From CAZFGK01 sp964518635 (GTDB lineage: Bacteria > Zixibacteria > MSB-5A5 > GN15 > FEB-12): a stretch of DNA of 64,000 nt. The stretch spans positions 9,094-73,093 of the forward strand of contig CAZFGK010000018.1 in the NCBI GenBank assembly GCA_964518635.1. The letters run 5' to 3'. Below are positions 27,708 to 36,737 of this stretch, in pieces (within the stretch, counting starts at the first letter, position 1; each line of letters starts with the position of its first letter). The notes beneath the pieces were generated by a model. The model saw only the letters and a program-made list of their open reading frames with translations. It was not told the DNA's origin and did no database searches. The translations under genes were made by a program, and so were the position numbers.

Positions 27708-27839
27708 TTTACAATACCTCCCCGGTATACAAAACAGAGTTCATGGCTAGGGTACGAGTGCTCCGGGGCAAAGTTCCCCGAAGATTTTTCTTCTGTCCGA
27801 AGCTCTCCAGCCAAAAGACTGCACTCGGTAAGTTCATTA

Positions 27840-28067
27840 TCACTGCGATGATGGCCCTTCGATCTTGGGATCGACGTAGCTTCCTTCCGGCACGATCAAC
27901 CAGGCGATGATATAGGCCAATATCCCAAATCCCGCGCCAAACACGAGCGCGACCCAGATGATTCGTACGATCACCGGATCGATATCGAAGTAGTCACCCA
28001 TACCGCCGCAGACTCCGGCAATCTTTCTGTCCGTGGTGGAACGAAAGAGACGTTTTGCCATCTTCAA
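27840..28067 (-). CDS. Small PspC-domain protein
   Basis: A 75-residue protein that is a single PspC domain: MAKRLFRSTTDRKIAGVCGG, then YFDIDPVIVRIIWVALVFGA and GILAYIIAWLIVPEG. The true start may be Met3 (28061), giving the common MAKRLFRS opening. It lies 45 bases after the putative anti-sigma gene, so sigma factor, anti-sigma factor and both PspC proteins may be co-transcribed. It is about 60 percent similar by eye to the PspC domain of the next gene, so the two probably arose by duplication. Confidence 0.88.
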   Translation of the reverse strand: MKMAKRLFRSTTDRKIAGVCGGMGDYFDIDPVIVRIIWVALVFGAGFGILAYIIAWLIVPEGSYVDPKIEGPSSQ

Positions 28068-28112
28068 CCTCCCAGATCGGTAGCCGCCAAAGGCCGCCGA
28101 CTCTTCCTGAAA

Positions 28113-29156
28113 CTACCGGCTAAAGCCAAGTGAATCAAGTTGTTGGATTAGATCAGCGGGAAGCTGAGGATGTTGCAGAAAAGCGGCCAGAAGACTGTCA
28201 TGGTAGATACGCTGGCGGGTGGTATCGCTCTCTGCTTTATAGAGTTGGAGGAGTCGACGAATATTCGCAGCGGAAGAGGTGTCTGCTGACTGAGCATTCA
28301 TTCGTGGAGCGGCGAAACTTCGCGGGGCAGCTTCTTTACTGAGAGATTTCAAGTCACCCTCGGGAGAAGACTTCGAGACTTTCCCCGAAAGATCCTCGCT
28401 ACCCGCTCTTGAACGAACGCTCTTTTGCGCATCGGTTGCACCAGTTCCGGCTGAATCCCGATTGCCATCCGCCACCGGAGCTTCGAGAGTCGTAACAACT
28501 TGAGGGGAATCACTCTCAGCTTCATCAGATTTCAAACCTGCCGCGACAGATGAAGTCTCTGTTTGAATAACGGCATCAGACCCCTTCTCGTCATAGATTG
28601 AAGGGGAATTCGACGCAGGAGCTTGAGTCACCACTCTTGAAGGTGTAGATTTCTTTTCAACTGAGAGTAGTGTATCCGCACTCACACTTTTTTCAATCTC
28701 CGCATTCAGCAAGAACGAATCGGATTTCATCACAGAATCACTCAGAGGAATCTCTTTTTCCTGCTTCGATTCCACCGCCGGTGCCGACAACTGACGGACT
28801 TTCGGCTGCTCTTCGAAGACTTTCCAGCTGACCACACTCGTCAGAATCACTCCCGCTGCAACCGCAGTCCATCGCCACCAGGTGATCGGCGTAATAGTCG
28901 TTTTTTCGTTCTCACTTGCACGGTTACTACCGAAAATCCGCTCATTGGTTTTCGCAGCGAGGTCATCGAAGTAGGCATGATCAGTTTTCAGATTGGCATG
29001 ACGCTGCACCAGCCGATCAAGGGAGCGAAATCGTTCGGCCTGTGCGGTACACTCCGGGCAGGAGGCGACATGCTCATCCATAGCGGCCTGTTCCATAACC
29101 GGCAACCCCTGATCAAGCCAGGCTGATACGCGATCTTCAAACCAATGATGTTCCAT
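28113..29156 (-). CDS. Putative transmembrane anti-sigma factor
   Basis: The N-terminal region (MEHHWFEDRVSAWLDQGLPV onward) contains a zinc-finger ZAS-type motif, HVASCPEC with the H-x3-C-x2-C arrangement. One membrane helix follows (about residues 95-113, WWRWTAVAAGVILTSVVSW), then a 170-residue Ser/Glu/Asp-rich periplasmic linker and a short helical C-terminal domain. The gene directly follows an ECF sigma factor gene. The frame is open to 29198, but ATG 29156 with a purine-rich AAAGAGA upstream avoids overlap and starts the conserved domain. Function is inferred from motif plus position. Confidence 0.78.
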   Translation of the reverse strand: MEHHWFEDRVSAWLDQGLPVMEQAAMDEHVASCPECTAQAERFRSLDRLVQRHANLKTDHAYFDDLAAKTNERIFGSNRASENEKTTITPITWWRWTAVAAGVILTSVVSWKVFEEQPKVRQLSAPAVESKQEKEIPLSDSVMKSDSFLLNAEIEKSVSADTLLSVEKKSTPSRVVTQAPASNSPSIYDEKGSDAVIQTETSSVAAGLKSDEAESDSPQVVTTLEAPVADGNRDSAGTGATDAQKSVRSRAGSEDLSGKVSKSSPEGDLKSLSKEAAPRSFAAPRMNAQSADTSSAANIRRLLQLYKAESDTTRQRIYHDSLLAAFLQHPQLPADLIQQLDSLGFSR

Positions 29157-29173
29157 ATCTCTTTCTTTCACGC

Positions 29174-29758
29174 TCAGTCTCCGAGTAACTCCTGGCATGC
29201 ATCGAGGAGATACTTCCGCGCACGATACAACCGTGAATCAACCGTCCCCGGTGGGATCTTGAGATAACTGGCGATTTCGTGATAGTCCAATCCTTCAAAA
29301 TGTCGAAGCACAAAGACCACCCGAAAACTCTCCGGCATACTCATGAGTGCGGCATAAAAACGTTTGTCCCCTTCGCCGGCGAGCAACTGCTGAAGCGGCC
29401 CCAGCTCCTGCGATTGTGGATCATGTCCGCTCTCCTGCAGTTTATCGAGTGAACCCACGTGCTCGTTCCGTCTCTCTTCACGTGCCAGATGGGTATAGGA
29501 AAGATTGCGGGCAATAGTCGCCAGCCAGGGATAGAAATCGTACTCGACACGAAATCTTTTGATCTGTTCCCACGCTCGTACAAATGCCTCCTGCGCCAGG
29601 TCTTCCGCCGTTGCACGGTCCTTGACCAGCGCGATCAGGGTTCGATAGAGTCGGGGTTGATGTCGCCGGACAATTTCTCCAAAAGCCGCCCGATCCCCCT
29701 GCTGGGCAGATTCAATGAGCGACCGGTCGGTGATGTCGGCACTATAGCGGACCATCAA
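29174..29758 (-). CDS. ECF-type RNA polymerase sigma factor (RpoE-like)
   Basis: Sigma factor with regions 2 and 4 only, 194 residues. Region 2: RRHQPRLYRTLIALVKDRAT, EDLAQEAFVRAWEQIKRFR and YPWLATIARNLSYTHLAREE. Region 4: LMSMPESFRVVFVLRHFEGL, then YHEIASYLKIPPGTVDSRLY. It begins 15 bases after holA and is followed by a putative anti-sigma gene, so control is likely by sequestration at the membrane. The adjacent PspC/LiaF genes suggest an envelope-stress regulon, but no target promoter motif was identified. Confidence 0.93.
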   Translation of the reverse strand: MMVRYSADITDRSLIESAQQGDRAAFGEIVRRHQPRLYRTLIALVKDRATAEDLAQEAFVRAWEQIKRFRVEYDFYPWLATIARNLSYTHLAREERRNEHVGSLDKLQESGHDPQSQELGPLQQLLAGEGDKRFYAALMSMPESFRVVFVLRHFEGLDYHEIASYLKIPPGTVDSRLYRARKYLLDACQELLGD

Positions 29759-29773
29759 TCCCCTGCCCCTGAA

Positions 29774-30886
29774 CTACGCTTGCCGAGCAGAAAACTTCCC
29801 GCCCGTTTGGGTATTTTTCACGGATGGAATGAGAGTCGCCACCAGCGATTCCATGACAAAATCATCCGATATGGGGGAATGGCGGAGGAGATGCTCGGCA
29901 TTGGCAACGCCGGAGATTGCAGTTTCCAACGCCTGCACGCTGAACCGACCGGCATCCTGTTTTCGGGCATTGGCAACCCCGCCCCATTTAGCTGAGGGCT
30001 GCTCACCGAGTCGAATCAGCAACATGTCGGTCAAGTAGCCGCCGAGTTGCCAGATCAAGGTTGTGGTGCTGACCCCTTCATTTAAGCATTGCTGCAAGAA
30101 TGCCAGTGACTTTGCACGATCCTTCTGGAGAATCGCCTGCGCCAAAAGGGACGCGCCAGTCTCAGTCCAATCAGAGGTGAGACGATCAATTTCTGATTTA
30201 GTGATCGGAGAGCCGTCTGAATAGAGAGCCAGTTTCTCCATCTCACGATCAACCGCAGATTTTCGTACCCCCACCAATGTCAGCAATTGCTCTTTCGCAC
30301 CTGGTCCGAATTGAATTCTCAATTGAACGGCCTTGCGCTCGATCATGGAGACTATGTCATCCGGTCGGAATGCCTCAAACTCTACAACCGTGGCAACAGT
30401 CCCGATATTTTTGATAAATGCCGAATCCCATTTTGGCAGCCGTGCCGATGGACTGGAGAGAATAACCAAGCGAGTCGGTTCGGTCTGCTTGAGTACAGTC
30501 GCGAGACGTTCGAATTGATCCGGTCTGAGCGACTGCGCCTCGGCGACGGCGATGACTCTTTTTCCGCCAAGAAGTGACAGGGCCTGAAGTTCATCCAATA
30601 CACTCGTCAGTGAATACTGACGAAAACTGAGCCGTCGAATCGCCAGATCACTGTTTGCATCATTTCCTACAAACTGACGAGAGAGAAATTTCTCAGCTTC
30701 GACGACCCGGTAATCTTCCGGCCCATAGAAATAGTATGCCTGTGCATAGTCCCCTTTGGTTGTACGAGTATGCAGCTCGGCGGGGGTAATTTTGTTACCG
30801 GAATTTGAGCGTCGGGGAGAATAGGCAGATCGAACGATGGATGGAGACACGCTTGGAGTATAGCAGCCATACTGCTGGATGGTCAA
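29774..30886 (-). CDS. holA: DNA polymerase III delta subunit
   Basis: Clamp-loader subunit that opens the sliding clamp. The ITPAELHTRTTKGDYAQAYY and FYGPEDYRVVEAEKFLSRQF segments match the start of HolA; later IAVAEAQSLRPDQFERLATV and TEPTRLVILSSPSARLPKWD correspond to the AAA+-like domain, and LAQAILQKDRAKSLAFLQQC to the C-terminal collar domain. The frame opens at TTG 30886, giving about 30 residues before the conserved part; GTG 30850 or a later start is also possible. Its neighbour downstream is the ECF sigma gene. Confidence 0.88.
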   Translation of the reverse strand: MTIQQYGCYTPSVSPSIVRSAYSPRRSNSGNKITPAELHTRTTKGDYAQAYYFYGPEDYRVVEAEKFLSRQFVGNDANSDLAIRRLSFRQYSLTSVLDELQALSLLGGKRVIAVAEAQSLRPDQFERLATVLKQTEPTRLVILSSPSARLPKWDSAFIKNIGTVATVVEFEAFRPDDIVSMIERKAVQLRIQFGPGAKEQLLTLVGVRKSAVDREMEKLALYSDGSPITKSEIDRLTSDWTETGASLLAQAILQKDRAKSLAFLQQCLNEGVSTTTLIWQLGGYLTDMLLIRLGEQPSAKWGGVANARKQDAGRFSVQALETAISGVANAEHLLRHSPISDDFVMESLVATLIPSVKNTQTGGKFSARQA

Positions 30887-30927
30887 TCATGTGTTCGATG
30901 AGAGTGTGAAGAGGAAAGAGTTGAAAC

Positions 30928-31365
30928 TTAGCCCAGTTCCGGGAACCGAATCGCCTGATTTTGGCTGGCTGGTACCCAGTTGAGTGAGATGCGATATTTC
31001 TTGAAGTAGTCTTTCGCCTTCGTAAGGAGAGGTTGAAACTCCGGTGCGGCTGGTTCCTCTCCGTTCAATTGGCTGATCAGGGCGAGATTGGTCCCGTGGA
31101 GCATGTAATGGGCATGCTGGACATATTTCTGGTTGGTATCGATGAACTCAAGAAGAGCCAGAAGTGACGCGAGATCGGAATGGTAGCGATCCTCCCCGGC
31201 AAAGGGGGCTTTAAATCGAATCCCGACCTCGGGGATAACAAATGTCACCAGTACAGAAATGCGACTATCTGAGTTTTTTGACTCAATGGTCAGAGGAATC
31301 CCTGAAAAATGGGAAACGGGATGAGGCAGAGTTCCGCGGTCAACCGCACCAAAGTAACAGTCCAC
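30928..31365 (-). CDS. RNase H-fold-like small protein lacking catalytic acids
   Basis: A 145-residue protein of unassigned function. The order of elements resembles RNase HI: a first strand region (CYFGAVDRG), strands around ISVLVTFVIPEVGIRF, a helix SDLASLLALLEFIDTN like the AELLALLEAL helix, then MLHGTNLALISQLNG where active enzymes have SDSQLVVNQVNG, and KKYRISLNWVPASQN like the final VEFEHVPREEN strand. The central catalytic Asp of SDS is missing (HGTN). The likely start is GTG 31365; upstream codons reach a stop without an ATG in frame. No strong ribosome site. The fold call is by eye only. Confidence 0.45.
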   Translation of the reverse strand: MDCYFGAVDRGTLPHPVSHFSGIPLTIESKNSDSRISVLVTFVIPEVGIRFKAPFAGEDRYHSDLASLLALLEFIDTNQKYVQHAHYMLHGTNLALISQLNGEEPAAPEFQPLLTKAKDYFKKYRISLNWVPASQNQAIRFPELG

Positions 31366-31478
31366 AGGAAGATCATGGCAATCAGAGTGCCGATTTCAAA
31401 TCACGTCCTGATCGACTGTCGGATTGAGAGTTAGCTCCTGTTCAGCGGAAGTGCATGCAGCAACGTGCGAGTATCAGA

Positions 31479-32630
31479 CTAGCCGCCGATTTTTTGCAAG
31501 GTCGACTCGGCGTACCGGTCGGTCATCCCTGCGATATAATCTGCAACCACACGCTCACGACGTTCAGTAAGAAGCATCTCCTGATAACGAAGAGGCATAA
31601 GCTCGGGTCTCCCCAGCAATCTGAAAAAGATCGTCTCGATGGTCTTCTTCGCCCGCCCGACCAGTGCCTGCAAATTGGGATGTTTGTAGACACGTGCTCT
31701 GAGAAATTGCTTCAGTTCAACAACTCGAACGGACATCTCTTCTGAGTAACCGACGATTCGGACAGATACATTGCGAACTGCCTCGAGTGACTCTATCTGA
31801 TTCGATTCAATCCGTCTGCTGGTTTCTATCAGGAGATCAGTAGCGACCTGATCGACGAGCCATCGAATCAGGGTGGCTCGTTTGTGATCTGCCGATTGAG
31901 TTGAAAGTCGTACCGACTTGTCAAACGGGCCGACATGATTCGGGTTTGATAACCAGATCGACAGATCGCGAAGATCGTCGATTTCGATCAACCCACCGCG
32001 AACGGCGTCATCGATATCTGCCGCGTTATAGGCAATCTCATCAGCATGATCGACGAGGGAGGCCTCGAGTGTAGGACGTTCACTCGTCGCGAATTCAGCT
32101 GGAAGTTGCCACTGCGTCGTCTCATGCTTCGCAATCCCCTCCCGAATTTCAAACGAAAGATTCAAGCCGGGATGTTCAGGATATCTCTGCTCAAGCAGAT
32201 CCACGACGCGAAGAGATTGTGCATTATGATTGAAGCCGCCGAAGCCGGTCATCAGTTCATCGAGGACATCTTCGCCGGCATGTCCAAAGGGTGTATGCCC
32301 TAGATCATGCACCAGCGCGATTGCTTCTGCAAGGTCTTCATTCAATCCAAGAGAGCGTGACAGAGAACGAGCGATCTGCGCAACTTCGAGGGTATGGGTC
32401 AGTCGGGTTCGAAAGTGATCCCCCTCATGCGGCAGAAAGACCTGTGTCTTCTGCTCCAGACGCCGAAAAGCCGTGGCATGCACTATTCGATCACGGTCAC
32501 GCTGGAAGCAGGTTCGATTCGGATGAGGAACAATCGGAAAGAGTCGACCTCGGCTCTTCAATGCACTCGCGGCATACGGTGCAAGAGCGATCAGCTCGCG
32601 TGATTCGATATCATCACGTGTGCGTATCAT
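31479..32630 (-). CDS. dgt: dGTP triphosphohydrolase
   Basis: HD-domain enzyme that releases triphosphate from dGTP and other dNTPs. The HD residues are clear: H79 in RTRLTHTLEVAQ, H108-D109 in LVHDLGHTPFGHAGE, with H112 and H117. Other family blocks are RIVHATAFRRLEQKTQVF and DHADEIAYNAADIDDAVRGG. It has 383 residues, matching the shorter Dgt type. The start overlaps the stop of the preceding outer-membrane protein gene in an ATGA (32627-32630), an unexpected coupling of a nucleotide-pool enzyme with envelope genes. Confidence 0.95.
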   Translation of the reverse strand: MIRTRDDIESRELIALAPYAASALKSRGRLFPIVPHPNRTCFQRDRDRIVHATAFRRLEQKTQVFLPHEGDHFRTRLTHTLEVAQIARSLSRSLGLNEDLAEAIALVHDLGHTPFGHAGEDVLDELMTGFGGFNHNAQSLRVVDLLEQRYPEHPGLNLSFEIREGIAKHETTQWQLPAEFATSERPTLEASLVDHADEIAYNAADIDDAVRGGLIEIDDLRDLSIWLSNPNHVGPFDKSVRLSTQSADHKRATLIRWLVDQVATDLLIETSRRIESNQIESLEAVRNVSVRIVGYSEEMSVRVVELKQFLRARVYKHPNLQALVGRAKKTIETIFFRLLGRPELMPLRYQEMLLTERRERVVADYIAGMTDRYAESTLQKIGG

Positions 32631-33484
32631 TCGAATATCCCGGAGGGAATCGCGCGTCGACCCAGTCTCACTTCCATCCCAACAGAGTGAGTCAGGCCGA
32701 GTGTCGGATGAATCGCCGCGCCGTAGACCAGATGCATCTTCCCCAATTCGACATCAATGCCACCCGTATACTCATTGGGTGATGTTCTGAAACCAACAGA
32801 GGCGTTGACTGATTCCCCGAGAGGGAGAAGATGGGACACGGCGAAACGGGGAGACTGTAGTTTTTCAAGTGTCACAGAACCGAGAAGAAACAGATCGCGG
32901 GAATACATCCACTCTGAAACCAGATGGATAATATGATGTCGAGTAATGTTCTTGTTATCAGATGATGAAAGCTTTTCAGCGTTGAGTGCAACTTTTGCAT
33001 CGCCGAAATCATAGCCCAGAGCAAGTGTCCCCCAAGAGAAAGTCGAATTTTCTGACAGATCAGGAAGTGAGATGTTTGTCAGACGAGCATTCAGACCGAG
33101 TAATGCCGAGAATCGATTGAAACGATAACTGCTCGACAGCATGATATCCGACTCGACATAAAAATCTGCCACCGGTCGATGAATAACTCCAAATGCAACC
33201 GAGTAGCGATCTGCAGAATTCACGGCCGATAGTTGAAGCTGGTCAAATTCAGGGAGATCGTACCTGCGTTCATACGAACTCTGCAGTTTCCAGTCATGAG
33301 TGATCCGCAAGTTTGGATAGCGGAGAGATTCATCTGCGGATAAAGATGAAAGAAAGGGAATTCCCGCACGTGACAACGTCTCAGGCGATTCAGCAAACGC
33401 AATTGTTGAATTGAAAAGTAAGAGATATGCAAGAAACAGTGTGAACAGCCACTTTCTTCTTTGAAAATTTCTGAAAGTACTCAC
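32627..33484 (-). CDS. Secreted beta-rich protein, probable outer-membrane barrel
   Basis: A 285-residue protein with a signal peptide (RRKWLFTLFLAYLLLF followed by an AFA-type cleavage site near residue 31). The rest is alternating hydrophobic and polar residues in about ten to twelve strand-like stretches, for example FYVESDIMLSSSYRF and GGIDVELGKMHLVYGAAI, with no cysteine-rich or catalytic motif. It resembles outer-membrane proteins of the PorV/PorQ size class but cannot be assigned to a family. It overlaps both neighbours by four bases, so it is co-translated with the lamin-tail gene upstream and dgt downstream. Confidence 0.6.
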   Translation of the reverse strand: MSTFRNFQRRKWLFTLFLAYLLLFNSTIAFAESPETLSRAGIPFLSSLSADESLRYPNLRITHDWKLQSSYERRYDLPEFDQLQLSAVNSADRYSVAFGVIHRPVADFYVESDIMLSSSYRFNRFSALLGLNARLTNISLPDLSENSTFSWGTLALGYDFGDAKVALNAEKLSSSDNKNITRHHIIHLVSEWMYSRDLFLLGSVTLEKLQSPRFAVSHLLPLGESVNASVGFRTSPNEYTGGIDVELGKMHLVYGAAIHPTLGLTHSVGMEVRLGRRAIPSGIFE

Positions 33485-35079
33485 GGCAGCACCACCAGCA
33501 CTCTGCGAATGCTCTCGACTCCGACTGCCTCAAGTAACACGAGATATCGACCGGGTTTCGCCGGAAACCCGCCGGCATACCCATCCCATTGATAACTCGA
33601 ACGAAACGTGCTCTCATCATCGAGAAATCGCACCACCACCCGACCAGCATCATCATACAAAGTCAGAGAGTAGGAACTTGCAGATGGCGGGCTTATCCGA
33701 ATCTCGGTCGATCCATACCGATCATCACCGGGCTTGAGATATGGAGGATCGACAATGAGCGAGATTGAGTCCTCGTCACTGGTAAGGCGAACAATGTTCT
33801 TTGTGCCGGGAGTTCCGCCTTCAGATTCCGATTCCCCCCAGGTGAAAGTCAAGGCATCCTCATCTCGTGCTCGGGTGATATTATCACTGAACGCTCCCGA
33901 CCAACTGAATCGATCTGCCTCGTATTGATAGGAATCAACAAGGCGAATCAGGTCGCCGGAATTTCCCAGAGGATTCCATGAGGATGGCTGGATCACTATG
34001 GCATTGGAGGAAGGATTCGAAGAGCGAAATGAAACTGAGTCCTGCGCCAGTACGACATAACCACCAGCAGCAATCTGCAGAGATGACATGGGGAGAGGAG
34101 TCAGTGAGCCGACATCCCCGATCTTCCAGTTGTTGAGAGAGAGTGCCTGACTAGAGCGGTTTTTCAGTTCAACCCATTCACTGAATTGAGGCGGCGCCGG
34201 ATTCGGAAGGAGTTCATTCAGGACAAGTGGAGGATAGAGTGATGCTGGCACTACTTTATCGATTCGATTGTTACGTGAGCGGTCGTCCGGATCAAGCAGG
34301 ATTGCGAGATAAGCGTATGTGGAGGGAATGACCGGCAGCATCACGCGCGTGAGTGAGGAAAATCCGGAATCGATTGATGGAATCGGCTCGGCGAGTAATT
34401 CAGTCCCCAGAACTGATGGGTTGAGTGAATCGGCTTCATAGACTCGAATCTGCCCGCCTGAAAATGTTCCGGTACTCTTGTTCTCGATATCGAGATCAAG
34501 AAAGGTCTGCCCGTCACTTGGAAAGGGAGTGACACTTCGAAGAGCAAGATCATGAGATAAGAGCGTGACTGAGTTGATAAAACCGGGTGTCGCACCGATT
34601 GGATCCTGCGAGAGTTGAATTGCCGAGGCGGTCAACCGTGCTCGCTCCCAGGAAACCCCTTCGAGAGTTGAATTTGTCCAGTCGAGAGACGATGCGACAT
34701 TCGAGGGGAGTCCTATCTCAACTCTCCCGCCACCGTTGGTAAGAGAAAATGTTCTCTGAAAATAACGCACACGAGTTTGTTCGGCTGGAACTGCCCAGCG
34801 TGCTTTCACCGCGGCGGTGTCGCGGCAGACAAGAATATAATCCCCGCTGGTTGCGATGCCGGAGAGAAGAAGAGTCGTGCTTCCGATTCTCAACTCATAG
34901 AATGAAAGGTTGGTCGTTGCGGCATCGACATAGAGTTCGATCCATTCGTACGATGCCTCCGGTTCCGGCGCGTTGACCATCACTTCATTGACATTGATAA
35001 TAGCAGCCGATAGTGGAAATGAAACAATGGAAGTGACAAGAAGAGCTGCGATCTGACAACGAAGCTTTACCATCTCCAT
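33481..35079 (-). CDS. Secreted lamin-tail-domain protein with FlgD-like C-terminus
   Basis: A 532-residue secreted protein with a signal peptide (residues 9-25). Two lamin-tail (LTD) Ig-like domains are visible: residues 26-150 starting INVNEVMVNAPEPEASYEWI, and about 285-410 starting LVLNELLPNPAPPQFSEWVE, each with the ELKN-type strand and a GGYVVLAQDS-like segment. The C-terminal 75 residues form a FlgD-type Ig module (SLTLYDDAGRVVVRF, SYQWDGYAGGFPAKPGRYLV) similar to domains that serve as sorting signals or cell-wall anchors in FCB bacteria. It overlaps the next barrel-like gene by 13 bases. Confidence 0.8.
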   Translation of the reverse strand: MEMVKLRCQIAALLVTSIVSFPLSAAIINVNEVMVNAPEPEASYEWIELYVDAATTNLSFYELRIGSTTLLLSGIATSGDYILVCRDTAAVKARWAVPAEQTRVRYFQRTFSLTNGGGRVEIGLPSNVASSLDWTNSTLEGVSWERARLTASAIQLSQDPIGATPGFINSVTLLSHDLALRSVTPFPSDGQTFLDLDIENKSTGTFSGGQIRVYEADSLNPSVLGTELLAEPIPSIDSGFSSLTRVMLPVIPSTYAYLAILLDPDDRSRNNRIDKVVPASLYPPLVLNELLPNPAPPQFSEWVELKNRSSQALSLNNWKIGDVGSLTPLPMSSLQIAAGGYVVLAQDSVSFRSSNPSSNAIVIQPSSWNPLGNSGDLIRLVDSYQYEADRFSWSGAFSDNITRARDEDALTFTWGESESEGGTPGTKNIVRLTSDEDSISLIVDPPYLKPGDDRYGSTEIRISPPSASSYSLTLYDDAGRVVVRFLDDESTFRSSYQWDGYAGGFPAKPGRYLVLLEAVGVESIRRVLVVLP

Positions 35080-36719
35080 GCCAGTCCAGTCTCCAGCACG
35101 AAAAGTTTGCGCCGGTTTCTTTCAGCATCTGTCGAATTTTCGATGAAAGATCGAAGGAAGATACTCCGATCTGCGAATATCCGTCTGATTTCAGTCGTGA
35201 TTCTCCAGCTTGAACGCTGATCTTTGCTGACATTTCGAATCAAACCGCGTCCTGCAAATGACCACTCCCGAATTCTCATTTGTGCGATGAGTTGTGACAT
35301 AAATGATCGCTGCTCATTCAAAGATTCAAGCCCTATTTTCTGAGCGATTTCTGTTCGCTGCCTCTTGAATTGAAACTCGGCCGTGAGTGCTTCTGCTTCA
35401 TCGAGAAAGAACGCCGCGGTACGGGCGGGCTTGCGAGTGCGCAACTGCCCGACCAGCTCAAGATGAGTCGTAGCCAGTGGATTCGCATTCTGAAGCGGCA
35501 GACGGATGGCAGGTTCCAGCATCACTCCGAAAGTATCAGCAGCGCGACGTCCAAAGACAACAGCCAGTCGCGGAAGAATTCCGTGGGAACCCGCCCCCTT
35601 TTCTCTTCTGACTTCATAACGAAATCCATACTGACCGGCGCGAAGGCGAGAAGAACCAAGTGCATTGGTATCTGGCTCCGGGATACTCAAGCTCAGGTAT
35701 CCCCCATTTCCGGCAATCTCCAGCCAGTCTGGATCATACCACCAGCAGATCAGACGATGTTGCAGGCGCATATCTGACCCTGTGACCCACTTGAAACGGC
35801 TGTTGAGGCCGGGATGAGCCAAAGACCGATTCAGGAGTCCGCCGATTTCTATCTCAATGCTCTGATCGTTTACTCGACGGGTGATGATCAGCGATCCCGG
35901 ATAGGCAGCATTGCTTGATGTCGACCCTGTTATTGATGACAGACCAAGGGCAAATCCGACTTTCATTTCAGATGTCAGCAAGTAGTTCATTTCAGTCGCA
36001 AGAAGGATGTGACTCGTGTCATTCCGTTTCCTGATCGAACTGAGTAATTGCAGAGCCATCTTACCGATTTCAGATTTCAACAGAATCCCATTCATCTCCC
36101 TTCCCGACGAGAAGAGGAAACCATCGGGAATTGTACCAGTTGGTGAGATCGCAGTTCGGGATGGTGCGAAAAGAAGCCCCGTTCCAAGTTTCGTTGAAAA
36201 TGAACCGAGCGTAATCTCGTCAATTAAGCCCGCGGTGGGTCGAATTCGAATTGAGCGTCTTCGAATCTGCACGCTGTCATCGTTGGCGTGATTGAAGTCA
36301 ATCGACACCTTTGTTGTCCGATCAAGTTGAGCTTGAAGTGACAGAAATTCTCGAATGGTGGATTCTTCGTCACGAGTTCGAAATCCTATTCGAGTACTAA
36401 CCGAATACTTCGCGTCTGTTGATACCAGAGAATCTGCAACACGCTGATTCGAGTCAGTACGATCGAGCCATGCCTGCAAGAGTGCGATGAATTCTGATGA
36501 AAGATCTGTACGAGTATCAATCCAGTTACGGAGTGATTCCCCGTCGACATGTTCGATCCATTCAGTGAGAAGCTCGGCATCATCGAAAGAGATTCGCCCC
36601 GATTGCAGTTCAGATTGAATTTCTTCAATGAGTACAAACGGGAGTGCAGTCGAATCCTCCTGCGCATTCAATGGCAACAGAGGTAAGAGGGAAAGAATTA
36701 TAACAAGAGTTGTTCGCAC
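35067..36719 (-). CDS. Secreted beta-barrel-like protein with HhH-like N-terminal region
   Basis: A 550-residue protein with a signal peptide (about 1-19, cleaved after LNA). Residues 20-90 are helical (IQSELQSGRISFDDAELLTE and similar) and resemble a degenerate helix-hairpin-helix pair. Residues 100-550 consist of amphipathic strands (such as KVSIDFNHANDDSVQIRRRS) ending in LETGLAWRW, the aromatic end typical of outer-membrane barrels. No specific family was recognised; large Bacteroidetes-type HhH outer-membrane proteins are the nearest memory. It begins 19 bases after the sigma-54 activator stop, so the activator gene and this cassette probably form one transcript. Confidence 0.6.
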   Translation of the reverse strand: MRTTLVIILSLLPLLPLNAQEDSTALPFVLIEEIQSELQSGRISFDDAELLTEWIEHVDGESLRNWIDTRTDLSSEFIALLQAWLDRTDSNQRVADSLVSTDAKYSVSTRIGFRTRDEESTIREFLSLQAQLDRTTKVSIDFNHANDDSVQIRRRSIRIRPTAGLIDEITLGSFSTKLGTGLLFAPSRTAISPTGTIPDGFLFSSGREMNGILLKSEIGKMALQLLSSIRKRNDTSHILLATEMNYLLTSEMKVGFALGLSSITGSTSSNAAYPGSLIITRRVNDQSIEIEIGGLLNRSLAHPGLNSRFKWVTGSDMRLQHRLICWWYDPDWLEIAGNGGYLSLSIPEPDTNALGSSRLRAGQYGFRYEVRREKGAGSHGILPRLAVVFGRRAADTFGVMLEPAIRLPLQNANPLATTHLELVGQLRTRKPARTAAFFLDEAEALTAEFQFKRQRTEIAQKIGLESLNEQRSFMSQLIAQMRIREWSFAGRGLIRNVSKDQRSSWRITTEIRRIFADRSIFLRSFIENSTDAERNRRKLFVLETGLAWRW

Positions 36720-36737
36720 AGCCCCTTGAGCACTCCC

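Noticed and set aside
27757..27790. CGGGG/CCCCG hairpin between the two PspC genes
   Set aside because: Only five pairs and no T run on the minus strand, so not a convincing terminator.
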